From NCBI GenBank assembly GCA_003134505.1, contig PLBK01000021.1:75529-124958 (forward strand): DNA of 49,430 nucleotides. Direction: 5' to 3'. Positions 26,503 through 34,776 of this stretch are shown piece by piece. The position numbers and the translations under genes were made by a program. Position 1 is the stretch's first letter. Each line of letters starts with the position of its first letter. The notes under the pieces were generated by a model. It was not told the DNA's origin. It saw only the letters and a list, made by a program, of their open reading frames with translations, and made no database searches. This DNA is from Actinomycetota bacterium. Its GTDB lineage: Bacteria; Actinomycetota; Thermoleophilia; Gaiellales; Gaiellaceae.

Positions 26503-26532
26503 AGTATACCCCTATGGGGTATCCGTGGTCAG
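26503..26532 (-). promoter_or_regulatory. copA promoter with CsoR operator in the spacer
   Basis: On the minus strand: -35-like CTGACC, an 18-base spacer, -10 TATACT, then seven bases to GTG 26495. The spacer and the edge of the -10 box hold the perfect inverted repeat ATACCCC-TAT-GGGGTAT (26506-26522), which matches the GC-rich palindrome known for CsoR operators. Binding here would exclude RNA polymerase until copper is present. Confidence 0.85.
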
Positions 26533-26593
26533 CAGGAGATGTATTCGGCGGAAGCAGCTCGGCGAACGCCGCCAGCGCAGCTCGTCGCGTCCT

Positions 26594-27016
26594 TCATGCC
26601 GCCGGCGTCTCACGCAGGGTCAGGAGGTAGCGGTAGAGGGCCGCGAGCGCGATCAGGGTGATGACGGCGTCGCTGGCCACGCACCACTGGCAGATCGCGT
26701 GGATGAGCGCGATCTGGGCCACCAGGAGGTAGGCGCCGAAGGCGAGCCCGATGACCGCGCAGCCGACGCCGAGCGCCGCCGCCGTCGCACCGCGGAACGC
26801 AGCCGTGGCGAGCAGCGCCGCGTAGCCGACGAGGCCGATCACCGCGACCGGGATCCCCGCGACGACGGCGTAGCGGGAGTGCTGGACCGTCTCGCAGCCG
26901 CCGGTCGAGCAGGCAATCGGGGTGCCGGAGTAGCGCGCATAGGTGAGATAGGCAGCGATCCCCGCTCCGGCGAGCGCCAGCGCAGCGATCGCCGCCCGCA
27001 GGCGGCTCTCGCTCAC
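26594..27016 (-). CDS. Vitamin K epoxide reductase (VKOR) family protein
   Basis: A 140-residue membrane oxidoreductase with four to five helices. The loop cysteines are Cys36 and Cys41 (IACSTGGCETVQHSRY, with the shuttle pair), and the active-site CxxC is Cys109-Cys112 (ICQWCVASD). VKOR re-oxidises DsbA using quinone, replacing DsbB in Actinomycetota. GTG 27016 overlaps the DsbA stop (GTGA), confirming the pair as one disulfide-forming unit. No fused thioredoxin domain. The 98 bases to the copA start hold the copA promoter. Confidence 0.92.
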   Translation of the reverse strand: MSESRLRAAIAALALAGAGIAAYLTYARYSGTPIACSTGGCETVQHSRYAVVAGIPVAVIGLVGYAALLATAAFRGATAAALGVGCAVIGLAFGAYLLVAQIALIHAICQWCVASDAVITLIALAALYRYLLTLRETPAA

Positions 27017-27804
27017 TTCGCGAGCAGCCTGTCGACCGCCGGAGTGAAGGCCGAAAGGTCGAGGCTTTGCACCGACAGCTCCTGCATCGTCCCTCCGGTC
27101 AGGCCGATGAAGAAGGTCGGCGTCTGGTGGACTCCGGCCGCGGAGGCCTGCTGCGCCGAGGCACGGATCGCCGCGGTCGTCTGCGACGAGCTCATGTCCT
27201 TGACCAGCTTCACCGAATCGAGCCCGGGCACGGTCTCGGCGATGGCGCTCAGGAAGGAGGTCGGCAACCAGTTGGTCTGCTCGTCACCCTGGTTCCGGTA
27301 GAGGAGGTCGATGAGGTACCAGGCCTTGTTCTGCGCGCCTGCCGCCTCGATCGCGCGCAGGCCGGGCTCGGAGGCCGGGCCGACGAAGTCGAGGCCGTTG
27401 TAGACGAGCCGTACCTTGCCGGGCCGCACGTACTGCCGCACGATCGCGGGCAACGTGTCGACGGCGAAGCGCATGCAGTAGGGGCAGGCCGGGTCGGCGA
27501 ACTCGACCATCGTCACGCGTGCGTCGGGTCTGCCGAGCGCGTTCGCGTGCTGCGGGATCCCCGATAGGAGGTTCAGGGTCTGGATCTCGCCGACCAGCGT
27601 CTTCGGGCCAGGGCTCTTCGAGCTCGAGCCGGCCACGCTGACGCCGATCAGGATTCCCGCGATCACCATTGCCCCCACGACTGCGAGAGCCAGGATCCGG
27701 GACGGCGTGAGGCGGGCGCGCAGGTCGCCCGGGGCGGCGCCGGGCTTGCCGCCCGGCCGTGCTTTCGGCGCCTGCACGGGGGCGGAGGACTTGTTCGATG
27801 CCAT
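27013..27804 (-). CDS. DsbA-like membrane-anchored thiol oxidase
   Basis: A 263-residue protein: a polar Pro/Lys-rich cytoplasmic tail (1-35), one membrane helix (36-57, ILALAVVGAMVIAGILIGVSV) and a thioredoxin-fold domain with inserted helices. The active site is CPYC (Cys107, Cys110) and the cis-Pro loop is HQTPTFFIG. This is the DSBA-like fold used by Gram-positive high-GC bacteria to oxidise exported proteins; the neighbouring VKOR is its electron acceptor. Start ATG 27804, with -10 TAGCCT six bases upstream. Confidence 0.93.
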   Translation of the reverse strand: MASNKSSAPVQAPKARPGGKPGAAPGDLRARLTPSRILALAVVGAMVIAGILIGVSVAGSSSKSPGPKTLVGEIQTLNLLSGIPQHANALGRPDARVTMVEFADPACPYCMRFAVDTLPAIVRQYVRPGKVRLVYNGLDFVGPASEPGLRAIEAAGAQNKAWYLIDLLYRNQGDEQTNWLPTSFLSAIAETVPGLDSVKLVKDMSSSQTTAAIRASAQQASAAGVHQTPTFFIGLTGGTMQELSVQSLDLSAFTPAVDRLLAK

Positions 27805-27810
27805 GCGCCG

Positions 27811-27816
27811 AGGCTA
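27811..27816 (-). promoter_or_regulatory. -10 box of dsbA-VKOR (leaderless)
   Basis: TAGCCT on the minus strand, then CGGCGC, then ATG 27804. Confidence 0.45.
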
Positions 27817-27926
27817 GGCCGGCGGTCGGGTCCGGGCATCGTGCCGGGCACGGAAGCCGGCTCAGTAAGAACTACCGAAGACGACGCGGCGGAGGAATCG
27901 GGCCCCGTGCGTCGCACCTTCGGGAC

Positions 27927-28472
27927 GTGTGGCACGCGATCTTCCACCTGGATCTCTCGGTGAGCGAGAAGATCCTCCGCTCGATCCTGATCTACGCGTT
28001 CCTCGTGATCGCGCTCCGGGTCGTCGGCAAGCGCGAGCTCGGGCAGGCGAACACGCTCGACCTCATCGTGCTGCTGCTCGTCGCGAACGCGGTGCAGAAC
28101 GGGATCATCGGCAACGACCTCTCGGTCACCGGTGCGCTGGTCGGCGCGACGACGCTGTTCGTGGTCAACGAGGCGCTGAACCGGACGACGTACGCGCTCC
28201 CCTGGGCCTCCCGCTTCATCGAGGGCCAGCCGACGACGCTGATCGACAAGGGCAAGCCGATGCACAAGGCGCTCTTCCGGGCCGGGATCTCGCTGCCCGA
28301 TCTCCGAGCGATCGCGCGGCGGCAGGGGTATGCGGATCTCGGCGAGGTCCACACGGCGATCCTGGAGACGAACGGCGTCATCTCCATGTTCAAGAAGGAC
28401 GAGCCGCAGATCTACCACCCGATGGAGCCGGGCGGGCTGCGGATCGGCAAGCGGCGCCGCAGCCGCGGCTGA
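27927..28472 (+). CDS. DUF421 (YetF-like) membrane protein
   Basis: About 181 residues. Three N-terminal helices (ILRSILIYAFLVIALRVVG, LDLIVLLLVANAVQNGIIG, VTGALVGATTLFVVNEAL) precede the DUF421 cytoplasmic domain (FIEGQPTTLIDKGKPMHKALFRAGISLPDLRAIARRQGYADLGEVHTAILETNGVISMFKK). The conserved GKRELG block between the first two helices is diagnostic. Function unknown in this family; YetF members are linked to stress. GTG 27927 gives a product of family-typical length. No good Shine-Dalgarno or -10 box precedes it, so the start is approximate. It lies 42 bases before tdh. Confidence 0.82.
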   Translation: MWHAIFHLDLSVSEKILRSILIYAFLVIALRVVGKRELGQANTLDLIVLLLVANAVQNGIIGNDLSVTGALVGATTLFVVNEALNRTTYALPWASRFIEGQPTTLIDKGKPMHKALFRAGISLPDLRAIARRQGYADLGEVHTAILETNGVISMFKKDEPQIYHPMEPGGLRIGKRRRSRG

Positions 28473-28514
28473 AGCACCTGCAGAGAGATCCGGTTGTGCA
28501 AGAGTGACGCCGTC

Positions 28515-29639
28515 ATGCTGGCGCTGCGCAAGCTCGAGCCGGGGCCGGGCCTCGAGCTCGAGGACATCCCGGATCCGGTCGCAGGCCCGGGCGAGGTTCT
28601 CGTCGAGGTCGAGGCCGCGTCGATCTGCGGCACCGACTTGCACATCAAGAAGTGGGACGAGTGGTCGCAGCAGCGCATCCACCCGCCGCTGACGCTCGGG
28701 CACGAGTTCGCCGGCACGGTCGTCGAGATCGGCGACGACGTCGACCACGTCCAGGTCGGCGACTACGTCTCGGCCGAGAGCCACATCACCTGCGGCATGT
28801 GCTTCCAGTGCCGGACGGGGCAAGCCCACATGTGCGAGCGCACGCGGATCCTGGGCGTCGACCGCGAGGGCGCGTTCGCGCGCTACCTCGCCGTGCCGGA
28901 GTCGGTGATCTGGCAGAACGACCGCTCGAAGCTCCCACCCGAGATCGCGACCCTGCAGGAGCCCTTCGGGAACGCCGTGTTCGCGACCAGCGAGCAGGAC
29001 CTGGCCGGTCGCGCCGTGGCCGTGCTCGGCTGCGGACCGATCGGCCTGTTCACGATCGCGATCGCGCGGGCGTCGGGCGCCGCCGTCGTGTTCGCATCCG
29101 ACCGGACGCCGTTCCGGCTCGCGCTCGCGGAGACGATGGGCGCGCACGCGACCGTGAACGTCGAGGAGACCCCCGACGCCGCGGCCTGGTTCCGGGAGGA
29201 GAACGAGGGCTTCGGGTTCGACGTCGTCTTCGAGATGTCTGGCGCACCGCGCTCGATCGCCGACGCGTTCAAGATCGCGCGGAACGGCGGCCGCGTGCTG
29301 CTGTTCGGCATCCCATCGCGGCCGGTCGAGATCGACGTCGCGGAGTCGTTGATCTTCAAGAACCTCGACGTGCTGGCTGTGAACGGGCGGCGCATCTTCG
29401 CCACCTGGTACAAGACCCGCTGGCTGCTCGAGAGCGGCGTCGTCGACCTCCGGCCGCTGATCACCGACGAGATCGCGCTCGAGGACTTTGGGCCGGCCTT
29501 CGAGAAGCTGGAAGCCGGCGAGGCGTGCAAGATCGTCGTCTATCCCGGCGGCGGGCCGTCCGCCCCGCGCACAGTCGAGAGCCCGGCGCGCGAGCCGGTG
29601 GAGGCCACGTCCGGCCCCGGCAGGTGGACACACAGATGA
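28515..29639 (+). CDS. tdh: L-threonine 3-dehydrogenase
   Basis: A 374-residue zinc-dependent medium-chain dehydrogenase that oxidises threonine to 2-amino-3-ketobutyrate with NAD+. Catalytic zinc site Cys38, His63, Glu64 (SICGTDLHI, GHEFAG); structural zinc cysteines 93, 96, 99, 107 (ITCGMCFQCRTGQAHMC); dinucleotide motif GCGPIG (172-177). The block ILGVDREGAFARYLAVPE is typical of Tdh. The stop overlaps the kbl start (ATGA), so the unstable product is passed on directly. The tail after residue about 345 (PGGGPSAPRTVESPAREPVEATSGPGR) is a variable extension. An upstream TTG (28494) would add seven residues. Confidence 0.93.
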   Translation: MLALRKLEPGPGLELEDIPDPVAGPGEVLVEVEAASICGTDLHIKKWDEWSQQRIHPPLTLGHEFAGTVVEIGDDVDHVQVGDYVSAESHITCGMCFQCRTGQAHMCERTRILGVDREGAFARYLAVPESVIWQNDRSKLPPEIATLQEPFGNAVFATSEQDLAGRAVAVLGCGPIGLFTIAIARASGAAVVFASDRTPFRLALAETMGAHATVNVEETPDAAAWFREENEGFGFDVVFEMSGAPRSIADAFKIARNGGRVLLFGIPSRPVEIDVAESLIFKNLDVLAVNGRRIFATWYKTRWLLESGVVDLRPLITDEIALEDFGPAFEKLEAGEACKIVVYPGGGPSAPRTVESPAREPVEATSGPGRWTHR

Positions 29640-30835
29640 GCTCCGCCGGAACCGGGCTCGACCGAGCGATCGGTGCCGAGCTCGACGGCCTGCGCGAGGC
29701 CGGGACGTACAAGCGGGCCAACGTCCTGCGCTCGCCTCAGGGCCCCGTCGTCGAGATGGAGGGACGCGGCGAGGTGCTGGTCCTGTCCTCCAACAACTAC
29801 CTCGGGCTCGCCGATCGCCGGGAGGTGGTCGAGGCCGGGATCGATGGGCTGCGCCGCTACGGCGCGGGGACGGCGTCGGTGCGCTTCATCTGCGGCACCT
29901 TCGAGCCGCACCTCGAGCTGGAGCGCGAGCTGGCCGACTTCTCCGGAACCGAGGCGGCGCTCACGTACGTCTCCTGCTGGAACGCGAACGAGGCGGCGAT
30001 CCCGAGCTTGACCGACGAGAGCACGGTCATCCTCTCGGACGCGCTCAACCACGCCTCGATCATCGACGCGATCCGCCTCTCGAAGCCGGCGCGGAAGGTG
30101 ATCTACAGCCACTCGTCGATGGATGAGCTGCGCGCGGGCCTCGAGTCGTGCGAGCCCGGGCAACGCAAGCTCGTGATCACGGACGGCGTCTTCTCGATGG
30201 AGGGCGACCTGGCCCGGCTGCCGGACATCGTCGAGCTGGCGCGCGAGCACGAGGCCGTGGTGCTCGTCGACGACTCGCACGGGACGGGAGTGATGGGGAA
30301 GACGGGTCGCGGTGTCGCCGAGCACTTCGGCCTCCTCGGCGACGTGGACGTGATCACGAGCACGCTCGGGAAGGCGCTCGGCGGCGCGGCCGGCGGCTAC
30401 GTCGCGGCGAGCGAGGAGGTCTGCGACATGCTCTTCCAGCGCTCGCGGCCGCACCTGTTCTCGAACGCCCTGCCGCCGACGGTCGCCTGCTCGGCGCTCG
30501 AGGCCGTGCGGGTGCTGCGCCGCGAGCCGCAGCTCGTCGAGCGGCTGCACGCGATCACCGCGTCGTTCCGGTCACGGCTGCGCGAGCGAGGCTTCGCGCC
30601 GCTCGACGGCGAGGGGGCGATCATCCCGATCATCGTCGGCGAGACGGCGTTCGCGATCCGGTTCTCGCAGCGCCTGCTCGAGGAGGGCGTGTTCGTCACG
30701 GGCTTCGGCTTCCCGGTCGTGCCCGAGGGGACGGCGCGGATCCGCGTGCAGATGTCGGCCGCGCTCGAGGACGAGCACCTCGACCGAGCCCTCGACGCGT
30801 TCGAGCGCGTCGGCCGCGAGCTCGGGCTGATCTAG
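29636..30835 (+). CDS. kbl: Glycine C-acetyltransferase (2-amino-3-ketobutyrate CoA ligase)
   Basis: A 399-residue PLP enzyme of the alpha-oxoamine synthase family, which splits 2-amino-3-ketobutyrate with CoA to glycine and acetyl-CoA. Features: FLSSNNYLGLAD-like entry (LVLSSNNYLGLAD), FICGTFEPHLELE, DDSHGTGVMGKTGRG (PLP Asp and His), and the PLP lysine Lys246 in TSTLGKALGGAAGG. Paired by a four-base overlap with tdh, giving the complete threonine-to-glycine pathway. BioF and ALA synthase are the close alternatives, ruled out by the tdh neighbour and the FICGT block. Confidence 0.94.
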   Translation: MSSAGTGLDRAIGAELDGLREAGTYKRANVLRSPQGPVVEMEGRGEVLVLSSNNYLGLADRREVVEAGIDGLRRYGAGTASVRFICGTFEPHLELERELADFSGTEAALTYVSCWNANEAAIPSLTDESTVILSDALNHASIIDAIRLSKPARKVIYSHSSMDELRAGLESCEPGQRKLVITDGVFSMEGDLARLPDIVELAREHEAVVLVDDSHGTGVMGKTGRGVAEHFGLLGDVDVITSTLGKALGGAAGGYVAASEEVCDMLFQRSRPHLFSNALPPTVACSALEAVRVLRREPQLVERLHAITASFRSRLRERGFAPLDGEGAIIPIIVGETAFAIRFSQRLLEEGVFVTGFGFPVVPEGTARIRVQMSAALEDEHLDRALDAFERVGRELGLI

Positions 30836-30850
30836 CCGGTCGGCAAACGG

Positions 30851-31435
30851 CTAGGGCCCAAACCAGAGCGCGTAGATTTGCGTCGAGGGCGCGCCTTGCG
30901 CTCCGAAGTCCCGCTGCAGGTCGACTTCGACTTCGCCTGCCGAGCCCTTTGCGACTGCCAGCTGAAGATCGAGGAATTGCTTGAAATGGTTTGCCGGAAG
31001 CGGATCGGCAACGGTGCCGTTCCGGAACGTGACTCCGGGGGCGAGGTAAGTGACTTCGCCCCGAGTAAGAGGTAGTCGGCCCTTGAGCGAGATGAGCAGG
31101 GTCGCCGGTTTGGGGGACACGTTCTCAAATCCGAGGCCGATGGTCTTGTGACCATGCGCGGTCTTGACGACCGAGGTCACGTTGATCGCCTGTCGCGGGT
31201 TCAGGTCCAGCGCCTGGTTCTGCGGCCCGATGGCGACGGCCCCTCGAGCGCCCGCACTGCTCAGGCTCGACGCGCCCGAGCCTCCGGTTCCTCCCGGCTG
31301 TCCTGCTCGCGCCAGCGCCAGCCCGGCCACGGCGCCGGCGAAGACGATTGCGGCGATCAGCCATCGCCTGTTCCGTTGACGCTCCCGAGCTTCGCCGATC
31401 AGGAGGTCTGCAGTCGCCGGTGTCGGGTCAGGCAT
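30851..31435 (-). CDS. Membrane-anchored extracytoplasmic protein of unknown function
   Basis: A 194-residue protein: a short cytoplasmic N-terminus (MPDPTPATADLLIGEARERQRNR), one membrane helix (RWLIAAIVFAGAVAGLALARA), a Gly/Ser-rich linker (GQPGGTGGSGASSLSSAGARG), then a beta-rich domain beginning VAIGPQNQALDLNPRQAINVTSVV and ending QIYALWFGP. The stretch is slightly less GC-rich in feel than its neighbours. It is divergent from a GntR regulator and probably shares its operator at 31437-31455, so it may be that regulator's target. Family not recognised. Confidence 0.72.
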   Translation of the reverse strand: MPDPTPATADLLIGEARERQRNRRWLIAAIVFAGAVAGLALARAGQPGGTGGSGASSLSSAGARGAVAIGPQNQALDLNPRQAINVTSVVKTAHGHKTIGLGFENVSPKPATLLISLKGRLPLTRGEVTYLAPGVTFRNGTVADPLPANHFKQFLDLQLAVAKGSAGEVEVDLQRDFGAQGAPSTQIYALWFGP

Positions 31436-31436
31436 G

Positions 31437-31455
31437 GTGCTACTATGCCTAGCAC
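31437..31455. promoter_or_regulatory. Divergent operator/promoter of the GntR regulator and its neighbour
   Basis: GTGCTA-CTATGCC-TAGCAC is a perfect 6-7-6 inverted repeat lying in the 22 bases between the two start codons. It contains an extended -10 TGCTACTAT (31438-31446) for the regulator gene. A GntR dimer bound here would control both directions. Confidence 0.7.
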
Positions 31456-31457
31456 GA

Positions 31458-31805
31458 ATGATCTCTGTCAAGGTTGACCACGAAGACCCGACGCTCCTGC
31501 ACGAACAGGTTGCCGGAGCCATCCGCCGCGCGATCGCCGACGGCGAAGCCACCCCGGGTGAGCGACTCCCACCCGCTATCGACCTTGCCGCTGTGCTCGG
31601 TGTCAACCGCAACACCGTCCTTCGTGCGCTGCGCCTGCTCCGCGACGAGGGACTCCTCGAGTTCCGCCGGGGTCGGGGCATCACCGTGGTCGGTAGCCCC
31701 GAACGGGGAGCCGTCGTCACCCAGGTGAAGGAGCTGCTGCGGCTTGCTCGCCAGCACGGCTATCCGCGCGACGAGCTGATTCGACTGATCGAGAGCCAGA
31801 GTTAG
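31458..31805 (+). CDS. GntR-family regulator (YtrA-like, short)
   Basis: A 115-residue protein made of a GntR winged helix (about 5-75: DPTLLHEQVAGAIRRAIADGEATPGERLPPAIDLAAVLGVNRNTVLRALRLLRDEGLLEFRRGRGITVV) and a short helical tail (80-115, VTQVKELLRLARQHGYPRDELIRLIES). The short tail lacking a UTRA or FadR domain matches the YtrA subfamily, whose genes often sit next to membrane-protein genes they repress. ATG 31458 is preceded by the palindrome 31437-31455. No ligand can be inferred. The 42 bases to the next gene hold nothing else. Confidence 0.88.
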   Translation: MISVKVDHEDPTLLHEQVAGAIRRAIADGEATPGERLPPAIDLAAVLGVNRNTVLRALRLLRDEGLLEFRRGRGITVVGSPERGAVVTQVKELLRLARQHGYPRDELIRLIESQS

Positions 31806-31847
31806 GCGAGAACGCGCCGGCGGCCCGGCGTACCAAGTAAAAGACTG

Positions 31848-33317
31848 CTACCTGGTCTGGAGGAGCGGGGCGAAGAGCTCCGGCCAGTGGCGCATCGCGC
31901 CGCGCAGCGGGACCGGGGCGCCCTGGCCGAGGCCGCAGATCGAGCCCTTCTCCATGGCCACGAGCCACTCCTCGAGCTGCCACCCGGGCATGGCCGGCCG
32001 GTCGTGCTCGAGCTCGTGCAGCACGTGCTCGAGCGCACGCGTCCCGATGCGGCAGGGCGTGCACTTCTGGCACGACTCCTCGGCGAAGAAGCGCATCGTC
32101 TCCCGGACGAGCCTGAGCACCGGGTACGACGCGGGAAAGACCTGCACGCCGGCCGATCCAGGCCCTGCGCCCCAGGGAGCCAGCCCCTCGCGCGTCAGCG
32201 GCGCGTCGAGCGCGGCGGGCGGGATGATCCCCGACGCAGCGCCGCCCGGGACGACCGCGCCGATCTCCTCGGTCGCGCCGCCCGCGTAGTCGTCGATCAG
32301 CTGCCTGGCGGTGACGTCGACGGACGCCTCGTAGCACCCCGGCCGAGCGACCGCGCCGGAGACCGACCACAGGCGCGTGCGTGGGCAGGCCGCGCCGCCG
32401 AGGCGGAGGATCGCCGGGATGTGGGCGAGCGTTTCCACGTTGTTGATCAGCGTCGGCCGCCCGAGGTACCCGGCCTCGGCGGGGAAGGGCGGGCGGAGCC
32501 GGGGCATGCCGCGTCTGCCCTCCATCGACTCGAGCATCGCCGTCTCCTCGCCGCAGACGTACGAGCCCGCGCCGGTGACGATCGTGACCGGGAGCCCCCG
32601 TGCGGCGAGTGCTGCGCCGAGCCGCTCGCGGGCGGTCGCGTACTCCTCGCGCAGGTAGACATAGGCCTCCTCCGCCTCGGCGAACGCCATCGCGACCTCG
32701 ATCCCCTCGACGAGCAGGTGCGGCCGCAGCTCCATCACGTAGCGGTCCTTGATCGTCCCCGGCTCGCCCTCGTCCGCGTTGACGATCACGACGCGCGGCC
32801 CGGGCGCCTTGCGCACCGCCTCCCACTTCCGCCAGGTCGCGAAGCCGGCCCCGCCGTAGCCGACGAGGCCTGACGCCTCGAGCTCGGCCACGATGCGGTC
32901 GGGCTCGAGCGAGGGTGGCTCGCGCGGCTCGTCCGGCCCGAGCAGGTCGATCGACGGCCCGTGGTTGGTCGAGTAAGTCACGGCCGGGACGACCTCGTCC
33001 CCGCGCAGCATGGCCGGAGCGAGGTCGCAGTGGCCGATGCAGGGCACCTCGACCGCGCCCGGGTGCCGCTCGAGCAGCGCCCGCCCGCCGAGGCAGTCGC
33101 AGACCGGGCCGGTGCACACGCGCACGACGTCGACCGGCTGGCCCAGGTACGAGTAGAAGGAGACGACCTCGGCCACCTCGCCGCGGCGGATGTTCATGTG
33201 GTCGGCGAGCGCGTCCGAGCGCTCGGGCGTCACCGGCCCGACGTTCCGCCGCACCCAGCCGAGGTTGTCGAGCAGCCGGGTGCGCTCGCGGGGAAGCTCG
33301 TCCAGGCCCGGCGTCAC
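31848..33317 (-). CDS. NuoE-NuoF fusion, NAD-linked diaphorase subunit, likely of formate dehydrogenase
   Basis: A 489-residue fusion. Residues about 1-125 are NuoE-like (2Fe-2S: VCTGPVCDC and PCIGHC). Residues about 130-489 are NuoF-like: GYGGAGFATWRKWEAVR and VVIVNADEGEPGTIKDRYVMELRPH (FMN and NADH sites), TGAGSYVCGEETAMLES, and the 4Fe-4S set ESCQKCTPCRIGT...SICGLG. No other complex I genes are near. Fused or paired E/F subunits of this kind are the diaphorase of NAD-dependent formate dehydrogenases, and the catalytic subunit is 11 kb away. GTG 33317 overlaps the upstream reductase stop (GTGA). Last gene of a five-gene operon. Partnership with FdhA is inferred. Confidence 0.9.
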   Translation of the reverse strand: MTPGLDELPRERTRLLDNLGWVRRNVGPVTPERSDALADHMNIRRGEVAEVVSFYSYLGQPVDVVRVCTGPVCDCLGGRALLERHPGAVEVPCIGHCDLAPAMLRGDEVVPAVTYSTNHGPSIDLLGPDEPREPPSLEPDRIVAELEASGLVGYGGAGFATWRKWEAVRKAPGPRVVIVNADEGEPGTIKDRYVMELRPHLLVEGIEVAMAFAEAEEAYVYLREEYATARERLGAALAARGLPVTIVTGAGSYVCGEETAMLESMEGRRGMPRLRPPFPAEAGYLGRPTLINNVETLAHIPAILRLGGAACPRTRLWSVSGAVARPGCYEASVDVTARQLIDDYAGGATEEIGAVVPGGAASGIIPPAALDAPLTREGLAPWGAGPGSAGVQVFPASYPVLRLVRETMRFFAEESCQKCTPCRIGTRALEHVLHELEHDRPAMPGWQLEEWLVAMEKGSICGLGQGAPVPLRGAMRHWPELFAPLLQTR

Positions 33318-34126
33318 GCGGGCGAGGATATCCCGTAGCGCAGGAAGAGATGCGCGTCGTCGCGGCGGACGCCGAGCAGCCGCGCCGGGGCGGCTCGTCC
33401 GGGCAGGAGCTCCTCTCCTTCGACCAGGCCGAGCCGCCCGCCGGGCTCCGAGCGCCCGGCGAGCAGCGGCGAGACGGTCAGGAAGAGCTCGTCGACGAGC
33501 CCGGCGGCGAGCAAAGAGCCGAAGACGTGCGGGCCGGCCTCGGACAGGATCGTGCGATGCCCTCGCTCCCGGAGGAAGGCGACGGCAGCCCCCGGATCGA
33601 CCGCGGTCTCGCCCGGGAGCGGGACGACCTCGACTGCACTTGCCAGCCGTCCGCGGCAGCGCTCGGCTCCTTGCTCGGTCGTCAGCACCACGGCTCCGCG
33701 CTCGAGCGCCGGGTGGGCGGGATCGAGCGAGCCGCTGGCGGTCAGGACGGCGAGCGCCGGCTCCGGCGGGAGGCCGAGGCGACTCCGCAGTTCCGCAAAC
33801 GCGTCCGCCGCCGCGGGATAGGCCCGCTCGGCCGTCCAGACGGACGCGGGCGAGCCGCGCAGCGTGCCGGAGCCGAGCAGGACGACGTCGGCGCACGCCC
33901 GGAGGAGCCCCATCACGAACCGGTCGGTCTCGCTGTTCCCGCTCACGATCCGGTTCGTGCGCGGCTCGGAGCGGATGGCGACGACGCCGTCCAGCGTCTC
34001 GACGAAGTTCGCGTAGACGAGCGGCGGCGCGAGGCCGAAGCGGCCGCCGTAGAGCGTTGCGAGCTCCTCCGGAAGGTCGAAGGCGGGGAGCCCGTCGACC
34101 TCGTAGAGGAGCTCGAGAGAGCTCAC
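33314..34126 (-). CDS. RibD C-terminal-like pyrimidine/pterin reductase
   Basis: A 270-residue protein with the dihydrofolate-reductase-like fold of the RibD C-terminal domain: YANFVETLDGVVAI, FVMGLLRACADVVLLGSGTLRG, ILSEAGPHVFGSLLAAGLVDELFLTVSPLLAGR. There is no deaminase domain, so it is not full RibD. It overlaps folE (GTGA) and precedes the NuoE-NuoF fusion. Members act in riboflavin synthesis or reduce pterins; next to GTP cyclohydrolase I a pterin substrate is attractive (inference). NADPH as donor is usual for the family. Confidence 0.85.
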   Translation of the reverse strand: MSSLELLYEVDGLPAFDLPEELATLYGGRFGLAPPLVYANFVETLDGVVAIRSEPRTNRIVSGNSETDRFVMGLLRACADVVLLGSGTLRGSPASVWTAERAYPAAADAFAELRSRLGLPPEPALAVLTASGSLDPAHPALERGAVVLTTEQGAERCRGRLASAVEVVPLPGETAVDPGAAVAFLRERGHRTILSEAGPHVFGSLLAAGLVDELFLTVSPLLAGRSEPGGRLGLVEGEELLPGRAAPARLLGVRRDDAHLFLRYGISSPA

Positions 34127-34773
34127 GGTCGCTGCACGAGCGCGAGGAAGTCCTGCCGGAGCGCCGGATCCTCGGTATAGCTGCCGCGCCAGAACGTCGT
34201 CACCGTCCGCGAGTTCTCCTCCCGCACGCCGCGCATCTGCGTGCACAGGTGCGCCGCCTCGAGGTGCACCGCGACGCCGTGCGGGGCGATCAGCTCCATG
34301 AGCGCGTCCGCGACCTGCTCGCCGAGCCGCTCCTGCACGGTGAACCGCCGCGCGTAGAGCTGCACGAGCCGCGTCAGCTTGGAGATGCCGATGATCTCGT
34401 CCCGCGCGACGTAGGCCACGTGTGCCGTCCCGAAGAACGGCAGCGCATGGTGCTCGCAGAGGCAGTGGAACGAGATCGGCCCCTCGACGACCTGGCTGAC
34501 CAGGCTGTCCGGGCCGCCGCGGCTCTCCGCCGGGAACGCCGTCACGAGCTTGGGGTCGCCTTCGTAGCCGGCGGTCGCGTCGTAGAGCGCCTGCAGGAAC
34601 CGCTGCGGCGTCTCCCGCGTGCCGGGCGTGTCCGGGGTCATGCCGAGCGCCGTGAAGATCTCGGCCATGTACCGCTCGTAGCGGCGCCAGTCGTCGGGGT
34701 CGATCTGTCGCGGCGCGGGCTCGGCCCGGTGGGAGAAGGCCTCTCGGAGATCGACGACGTTCTCGCTCTGCAC
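34123..34773 (-). CDS. folE: GTP cyclohydrolase I
   Basis: A 216-residue enzyme that converts GTP to dihydroneopterin triphosphate, first step of folate (and other pterin) synthesis. Zinc and catalytic blocks are present: FHCLCEHHALPFFG (zinc Cys, active His), GISKLTRLVQLYARRFTVQERLGEQVADAL and EAAHLCTQMRGV (second zinc Cys). N-terminal helix extended by about 25 residues (MQSENVVDLREAFSHRAEP). GTG 34773 has a strong AGGAGG seven bases upstream, unlike most starts in this operon, so it is translated independently. Downstream overlap with the RibD-like gene. Confidence 0.95.
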   Translation of the reverse strand: MQSENVVDLREAFSHRAEPAPRQIDPDDWRRYERYMAEIFTALGMTPDTPGTRETPQRFLQALYDATAGYEGDPKLVTAFPAESRGGPDSLVSQVVEGPISFHCLCEHHALPFFGTAHVAYVARDEIIGISKLTRLVQLYARRFTVQERLGEQVADALMELIAPHGVAVHLEAAHLCTQMRGVREENSRTVTTFWRGSYTEDPALRQDFLALVQRP

Positions 34774-34776
34774 TCG

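Noticed and set aside
27907..27909. GTG behind GGAGGAA as start of the DUF421 gene
   Set aside because: It has a better ribosome site but is out of frame with the DUF421 protein.
31848..33317. Part of respiratory complex I
   Set aside because: No other nuo genes nearby, and E and F are fused, which fits an FDH/hydrogenase-type diaphorase better.
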